Shown: positions 58,527 to 64,000 of the stretch, piece after piece
How positions within the stretch are numbered: the stretch's first letter is position 1
Layout of the letters: each line of letters opens with the position of its first letter
NCBI GenBank assembly: GCA_013146195.2
Contig: CM028381.1
Coordinates: 93,017,255 to 93,081,254 of the forward strand
Origin: Codonopsis lanceolata
Lineage: Eukaryota > Streptophyta > Magnoliopsida > Asterales > Campanulaceae
Reading direction: 5' to 3'
DNA length: 64,000 bases
Notes under the pieces: generated by a model
What the model was told of the DNA's origin: nothing
The model's input: only the letters and a program-made list of their open reading frames with translations
The model's database searches: none
Position numbers and translations under genes: made by a program

Positions 58527-59564
58527 AGTTTTAATTAATATTTTCATAATTTAATTGTAGTTTTAATTAGTATATTACATATTTCAAATATTTCGTCTTG
58601 ACAAATAAATTAAATCATTTATATTTAATTTTTATATTTTTCATTAATATATTTCATATAATTTTCATTTCTAATTTTTAAATACTTTGTTACAAACTAA
58701 CACTTCTTAAAATACAAAATCAAAAAATTTATCTAAGTTATCATCCATCTTGAAAAAAAAATGCAATTGTAGAAAAACAAAATTCCGACTAAACAAAAGA
58801 AAGATAGATGTTGAAGAAAAGTGAGATTTATGTTGAAGAAAAGAGATATGGGTGTTAAAGATGTAAAATATGAGAAGGTTTATAGATGTATTTTTATACA
58901 TGAAATAATTTTAAAAATTAAAAAAAATAGCTAGAAAAAGTGAAGAAAAAATAAAATATTTTCAAAATTATAAAAATAAAAAAATTCAGAAAAATTACAA
59001 AAAACAAAATACTTTATAAAATTATGAAAAAAAAAAAAACTTTTTCACAAAAAGTTATAAAAGAATCAAAATATTAAAAAACAAAAAATATTATAAACAA
59101 CAAACGTTTTTAAAAAATATATTTTTTTTTCCAAAAAAAATGTTTTCGGTGAAGAAATGAATAAAAAGAAAAAAAGGAAAAGAAAAAATGAGAACAGAAA
59201 AGTGGAGGGAGGGAACGGCCAACAAAGATGAAAAAGAACAAAAAATGGAGAGAGAGAAATAGTGGAGGGGGGAGGATAGTGACGGGAGAAGGGGTGGGGT
59301 AGCTGACCAGGTGCTTCGAGCGGGATTTTTGGCACGTGTAGGCCACGCGCCATTATCATTGACAGTGTGGCTCTCACGTGGGAGTGGAGAAATGGGCTTG
59401 GAGCGATACTTAGGCTTGAGAACTAGTATCCAAATTGATTGATTTGGGAACCCAAAATTTGAGAACCCACATTTGGGAACTCATCCAATACGTAGTAGAA
59501 AACTCATTTTTTGGGTTGGGAAATCAAGCAAGAACCCACATTGTGTGGATGTCCTAACTCCTAA
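58527..59564. other. AT-rich intergenic DNA
   Basis: Poly(A/T) tracts up to 59200 create false minus-strand frames. A more mixed stretch at 59290-59400 has two CACGTG-like motifs (GGCACGTGTAGG and TCTCACGTGGGA). They may be accidental. Confidence 0.5.
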
Positions 59565-59878
59565 GAGCATCTCCTAGTGTGGTTCCTAAATTTAGTTGTT
59601 TGTAATTGCAAGTTTAATAGTGGTACTTACCTATAGTTATCAAAATTAAATTTTGATATTTATTGGTTATTATTTATGGGTATTAAATGATCATCTTCAA
59701 TTATATGTACCAAAATAAAGAATATTAAAATTAGGTGAGGTACTAAGGGAGGTATCAAATTTGGTATGTTCCCTAGTACCACACATAAATTTGATACATT
59801 TTACTTTAATCATTGGAGAACCTAATACTTTTACATAGGTATTAAAATTTAGTTTTGACCCCTACCATTGGACTTGCC
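59565..59878. mobile_element. Tourist/PIF-like MITE
   Basis: The ends GAGCATCTCCTAGTGTGG and, complemented, GGCAAGTCCAATGGTAGG resemble each other. They are flanked by TAA on the left and TTA on the right, the usual 3-bp target of PIF/Harbinger. It is about 314 bp and has no ORF. Confidence 0.5.
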
Positions 59879-60051
59879 TTAATTTACCCGTGTCAAAACT
59901 TAATTTTAATACTACCCTCTAATAACAAATCTTTTCAATGGTTAGGTTCCAAAAAAATAAGTTTACTTTTGATACCACGGTCATATCATCCACTTTAACT
60001 TTACACCTTTTTATTTATACTTTTCAAAAAAAAAAAAAAAAAACCTAAAAA

Positions 60052-60360
60052 GTGATGAGAAAGCTCCGTGGAATCTCATGTGCACATGTTATCTGGTTTG
60101 GTAGTGGAAGAGTTAGTGTCACATTGGTACAAGAGCGAATTGATGTATTGTTCATCAAGACCTACAACAACACACTTGATGCAATTCATGGACCAAACAA
60201 TGACAAGACTACCACCTATCTTGCTCCATTTCATAGGAAGAATAAGGGCGGGAGGCCTAAAATATTAAGGAGAGAACCTAATGAGAACCAAGATGACAGG
60301 TTTGTTGGGATTCAAAAGGTAGATAGAGGAGGTGGGACACTAACTTGTGCTTACTCTTGA
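60052..60360 (+). pseudogene. C-terminal fragment of a MULE transposase
   Basis: KLRGISCAHVI resembles the C-x-H end of the SWIM zinc finger in MuDR-type transposases and FAR1 relatives. The following IHGPN...LAPFHRKNKGGRPKI segment has the basic GRPK tail common to them. The frame is open for 102 codons but starts after an A-rich run, so the catalytic DDE domain is absent. The call rests on two short motifs and could be a FAR1-like host fragment. Confidence 0.5.
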
Positions 60361-60606
60361 TTACTTGGGCATAGTTTAAGAAAATATCAAAGTAAACCTA
60401 GTCATGCCTTTTCTTTGGAAATTTGAAAGCAATGATCATTAATGAAGATCATTACCAATGTGAAAACGTGTAATATATCCTAAGTGAGTCATTTAAACTA
60501 CTCAAGTATAAAAGTGAGTTGTTTCAATTACTCGACTAGTTTAAAAGAAAAAAATTAGTTGTTTAAATGATCAAGGTAAATGGTTTAAACTAACAAATAA
60601 ATATTT

Positions 60607-60778
60607 GGGCAATGCTAGAGTCATTCTTATTTTTCATTAAAATATGGGTACTTTATGACATGACACTCTCTCATTGGTTAGATATTTTGTGGGTCCTACC
60701 ACTCCAACCAATGAGAGTGTGTCATATTATATAGTACTCGTATTTTGGTGCAAAATAAGAGTGGCACAAACATTACCT
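60607..60778. mobile_element. 172-bp Mutator-type MITE, copy 3
   Basis: TIRs are GGGCAATGCT and AGGTAATGTT (complement). Flanks are TAAATATTT (60598-60606) and TAAATTTTT (60779-60787), 8/9 identical. The 'ctctcattggtta' core matches the other two copies. Confidence 0.9.
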
Positions 60779-61113
60779 TAAATTTTTTTAGAGTAAAATA
60801 GTAACTCGTACTATCCTGGCGGCGAGCCAAAATCAAGTCATTTAGCACTGTCCATATATACATCAAGAGACATCAAATAACTTTCAAAACCAGAAAAGAA
60901 GACATCAGATAACAACACAGAAACAAGAACATTGGCATCCAAACATTTCACATTTCATGGTAGAGTTTGCTAAGCATTAATTCCAAAAGGACGCATGGCA
61001 TGTGACAAGTCACAACTATATGAACACACCATATAGAACAGAAATTCTAACAGTTAATATATCAAACACCTTGAAGGCAACCTAACAAAACACACACCCG
61101 CCATACAGAATTA

Positions 61114-61743
61114 TCAAGCTTTCAGGTGCCTACCAATCTCGAACGAAACATAGGCATCAACACAAGCGTACTGTATCTGATCAAGGCTAAGCCAATCATC
61201 ATCCCAATTACTTCTCACAACATACTTTGGCTTATCAATTTCCCTCCCCAAAATCTCTCTAGCCAACGTTTTTAGCCCAGCAGACTTCAACCGTCTCTCA
61301 TCCAGCGCATCCGCCGCCAACCCACGAAGATCAACCGTACGCGACACTTGAACCTCAAAAAAATCGTACAATTTATCAACATCGTCGTCAATCCCTACCC
61401 CGACGAAGGTGTAATCGTCGTTATTGAGGAAGGAAACGAGGGATTGAGGGAATGGTTCAGGGAGATATTTGAGTTGGATGATGAGGCAGTTTCGGCCGAC
61501 GCATAGTTGTAGAGTGGCTGGGGGATTTTGGACAGATGAAATGTTGGGACGCCACTCGATGTCGAGACCAACGATAAGTTTGTGGAGGCGGTGTGTATGG
61601 AGGCGCTCGGTGTCGGAAATCCATGTGTCGATGATGCAGGGGGTGTCAGTTACGAGGGTTTTGACGGTGTCGCCGAAGAAGTTGACGTCGTAGAGTTGGT
61701 AGGAGTGGTACGTTAAGCCTAGACTTTCGATTGTGATGTCCAT
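61114..61743 (-). CDS. WRN-like 3'-5' exonuclease (DEDDy), intact
   Basis: This single-exon gene of 209 codons is the only complete host gene seen. It belongs to the DnaQ-like superfamily that removes nucleotides from the 3' end. Motif I is GLDIEWRP (D61, E63), motif II VGVGIDDDVDKL (D121) and motif III YACVDAY (Y192, D196), so all catalytic residues are present. TVDLRGLAADAL and LKTLAREILG are also typical of plant Werner-like exonucleases, which lack the helicase part of human WRN. The length fits that family. The ATG at 61741-61743 is the first in frame, and the stop is TGA at 61114-61116. No signal peptide is evident. The likely role is DNA or RNA 3'-end processing, and substrate is unknown. 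It stands alone; downstream lies a MULE fragment and a MITE. Confidence 0.92.
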   Translation of the reverse strand: MDITIESLGLTYHSYQLYDVNFFGDTVKTLVTDTPCIIDTWISDTERLHTHRLHKLIVGLDIEWRPNISSVQNPPATLQLCVGRNCLIIQLKYLPEPFPQSLVSFLNNDDYTFVGVGIDDDVDKLYDFFEVQVSRTVDLRGLAADALDERRLKSAGLKTLAREILGREIDKPKYVVRSNWDDDWLSLDQIQYACVDAYVSFEIGRHLKA

Positions 61744-62283
61744 GGCGGAGTTTTCGACTTTTCGGATTTTAGAAAGAGATTTGGATTGTGGGATCGGGGA
61801 AGAAGAACCAAATGGGAAATGGCAGCAATTTGAATTGGCATGAAATTTTAGTGCAGAGAGGTTCCCATTGTGTGGGCCCCATTACACACATCTTATTTTA
61901 ACAACCTAACCGTCTAACCCTCTTGTAAAAGTTATTTATAATTTTAAATTTTTTTTAATAAAAAATTAATATTTTAAATCAAAATATTTTGAACAAAACT
62001 AAAGTAATGTAAATATTAAAATTGATCAATGAAATGAATGAGTAATTGAAAGATTTGCGCAGTAATTTTCAAATAGAAAAAAACTTAAAAAATGAAGTAA
62101 TAAAATTATTAATAGATATAAATTAATAGGAACTCATTGTCAGTATCATGATATAATGATCGATGGTGTAAAAAAAATTATACTGTCGGTGGATGAACCT
62201 TATCAATTAATAGTTACAGATACTCCTTCCGTTCTGGTAAAATAATCAACTAATCCATTTTTAGATATTTTATTTAAAGAGTC
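61744..62283. other. Upstream region of the exonuclease gene
   Basis: On the minus strand the first 150 bases upstream hold a purine/pyrimidine mixed leader. No convincing TATA box was found. From about 61920 it is AT-rich intergenic DNA. A MITE-like 'actccttccgttctggtaaa' terminus is at 62221, apparently cut by the following LTR. Confidence 0.45.
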
Positions 62284-64000
62284 TTGATTAGCTCAAGATT
62301 TTCACGAATTTTCCATTAAATTTTGTTTGATTTTGTGTTATTTTTGAGTTGATTATACTTTGAAAATATTACTATTTGTGTATTTACGTTTTAATGTAGG
62401 TTTCAAAGATATAATCGAGTATTCTTGATATTTAGCACAAAATTTGAGACAATTCCAGGTTGTAAATTGAGTTACAAATCATTCGGGTAAAGTCCGTTGA
62501 AGTCTGTTACATTAGAATCCCAAGGCAAAATGTGGCTAACGGAGGACTAACTGGGCTAACAAAGGACCAGATTGCAAGAGCTGGGGGGCAAAGGACCTAC
62601 GCCAGCCACCCTCAGAAATCCAGGGGCACTGACGTATAATTCAGAAGTCCAGGGGCACCGGTACAAATCCCTTGAAGTATTTCATTTTTTGCGCTGTCGA
62701 TCATTCTGCGCGCCACGTCACGCTTCCCCAGTTCCCCTCCAGCAAAGCGCACAACCCGCGTGTCCTGCTTGGATCCAAATACGCCCAGCCCCAGATCCAA
62801 CCCATTTCATCCCTCACTCTGCCCGCTTCCCTTACTCATCCAACTCCATGCCCATTTCATCTCTAGGTAACCTACGTCCTTCACCTGGGCAGCCCATTCG
62901 TCGAGCCTTGATCCATCTCCTTTCCTTCTTCCATTTTAGCCCCTAAGCTCCAATATCTTTCCCACTTTACCCCGTAAAGGCTGTTGGCCCTTCTAGTGGC
63001 AGCAGCCCCCTATTTTCCACGATGCGTCCAACAACCGATCAATATTGAAAGTTTGGAGCAACAAATCAATAGTTAAGAAAATTTTTGCAAGTAATTTCAA
63101 CCCTAGTTTTACACTTTCTTCGGTTTAATTCTTCCGATCTCTATTTTATGATATTTGTTATAATTTTTAGGGTTTAATATCTTGTAATTGTTGAATTAGA
63201 TTTATGTTTAATTTATTTATAGAATGCAATTATTTTCTATACCAAATGTAGTGTTTTGATTTAATCTCTCACTTTATTAAGTACACATTCATGCTCGATT
63301 ATTATTTTTTTGAACTTGATTATTTTAATTTATTGGCCATTAATTAAAAGGTTTTAGAAATGTTTAGGATCCGTAAGAGCTCACTTTACATTTCGAACAA
63401 ATCAATTTAATAGTTGGTGTTTTATTGACACACACCAATAGTCATTGTGAGAATTTGGTTTGACACGACATCAATCCACCTTAGCCATTCGCGAGATAGG
63501 AGAGATTAAGATTGTTATAAGATGTGAGAGCCCGTAGTTAACTAATTTTATGTTCTCGGGTACCGATGTGATTGTAGAAAAATAGAGAGAATATCTTTTT
63601 GTGAAGTATTATCATAGAGGAGATCTTGCATAGATAGTCATTGGGTGTTTGTTTTGGCATGCAACTATTTTCTCCTATGTTATAAGATGCGAGAGCCCGT
63701 AACAAAAAGTTGTAGCTTGATTTACTATAAGATGGGAGAGTCCGTAGTTGATAATATAGCGCGCCCGAGACTTGAGTTAAAGAAAAGTAGAGAGTGGATT
63801 AAATTAGACACCGGTTAGACTATAAATATCACATTCATATTTTTTAAATCTTGATTTGATGTTGCCAAACCACTTCCGTGCTAGTGTAATTTTAATTACT
63901 TTTTTTAGTTTGTTTATATTTTTATTTTTAATTCATTTTCTTTTAGCTCTAATACAATTATTTAGCCCACTTTTGGTATTTAGTTGTAGAGGAAATTACA
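62284..64000 (+). mobile_element. Probable LTR running off the window
   Basis: DNA beginning TGATTAGCTCAAG has the look of a plant LTR: an AT-rich start, a GC-richer middle (62500-62960, where a 124-codon frame is probably accidental), and an AT-rich leader. Three copies of 'ataagatgYgagagYccgta' occur at 63515, 63680 and 63725. Neither the 3' end nor an internal region is in the window. Confidence 0.4.

Noticed and set aside
59066..59377. Minus-strand ORF of 103 codons
   Set aside because: Driven by poly(A)/poly(T) tracts, with no domain and biased composition.
61469..61693. Plus-strand 74-codon ORF
   Set aside because: Shadow of the intact exonuclease gene on the minus strand.
62572..62946. 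124-codon ORF as a host gene
   Set aside because: Lies in LTR-like DNA and has no recognisable domain.

Overview
This window is intergenic heterochromatin from a flowering plant, almost certainly a eudicot. The evidence is dense nested LTR retrotransposons of Tat-, Tekay- and Athila-like type, plant MITEs, a Pack-MULE carrying a receptor-kinase fragment, a Helitron terminus and a tRNA-derived SINE. Caryophyllales is possible from the general look of the repeats, but the window does not prove it. I find one intact host gene: a WRN-like 3'-5' exonuclease on the minus strand at 61114-61743. Every other protein-coding trace is a broken or captured transposon ORF. There is an exact 100-N assembly gap at 50467-50566.

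Layout. 1-2177: AT-rich DNA with MITEs, including a 746-bp hAT-like element. 2178-34718: a nested stack. Element A, an old Tat-like Ty3/gypsy element, has a 5' LTR at 2178-2854 and gag-protease at 2944-5530. It is split by a minus-oriented solo LTR (family D, 5536-17548, TSD CCCCA), which is itself split by retrotransposon B1 (7484-16287, TSD GGAGG). A resumes with RT/RNase H at 17554-19557. Family-B DNA follows: a diverged 5' LTR at 19558, a near-intact antisense plant-mobile-domain (PMD) gene interrupted by a solo B LTR (TSD GTCAT), and a B 3' LTR at 30389-32218. Then come an antisense Transposase_28-type ORF and a Tat-like 3' LTR ending at 34718.

34727-43560 is less dense and rich in DNA transposons: a Helitron tail with a PIF1-like helicase fragment and a SINE inside it, a Pack-MULE, a 417-bp MULE-like element, 172-bp Mutator-type MITEs (three copies in the window, each 172 bp, with 9-bp TSDs) and a Stowaway-like MITE. 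43580-58526 is again retrotransposon DNA: a LINE RNase H fragment, a Tekay-like element running into the gap, a Pro/Ser-rich unknown ORF beside a probable Ty1/copia LTR, an Athila-like 3' end with its LTR, and a second Tat-like 3' end with its antisense ORF. 58527-64000 holds a MITE, a MULE transposase fragment, the exonuclease gene and the start of another probable LTR.

The most interesting signal is in family B. Its LTRs carry a 45-bp-period array in the transcribed leader whose units form UGCCC-loop hairpins with one compensatory change, plus a U5 hairpin, GAAA-capped repeats and CTACGT...ACGTAG hairpins before the 3' LTR. The array spacing is retained in a relative whose sequence has otherwise diverged strongly. 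This suggests a structured RNA programme in this retrotransposon family.
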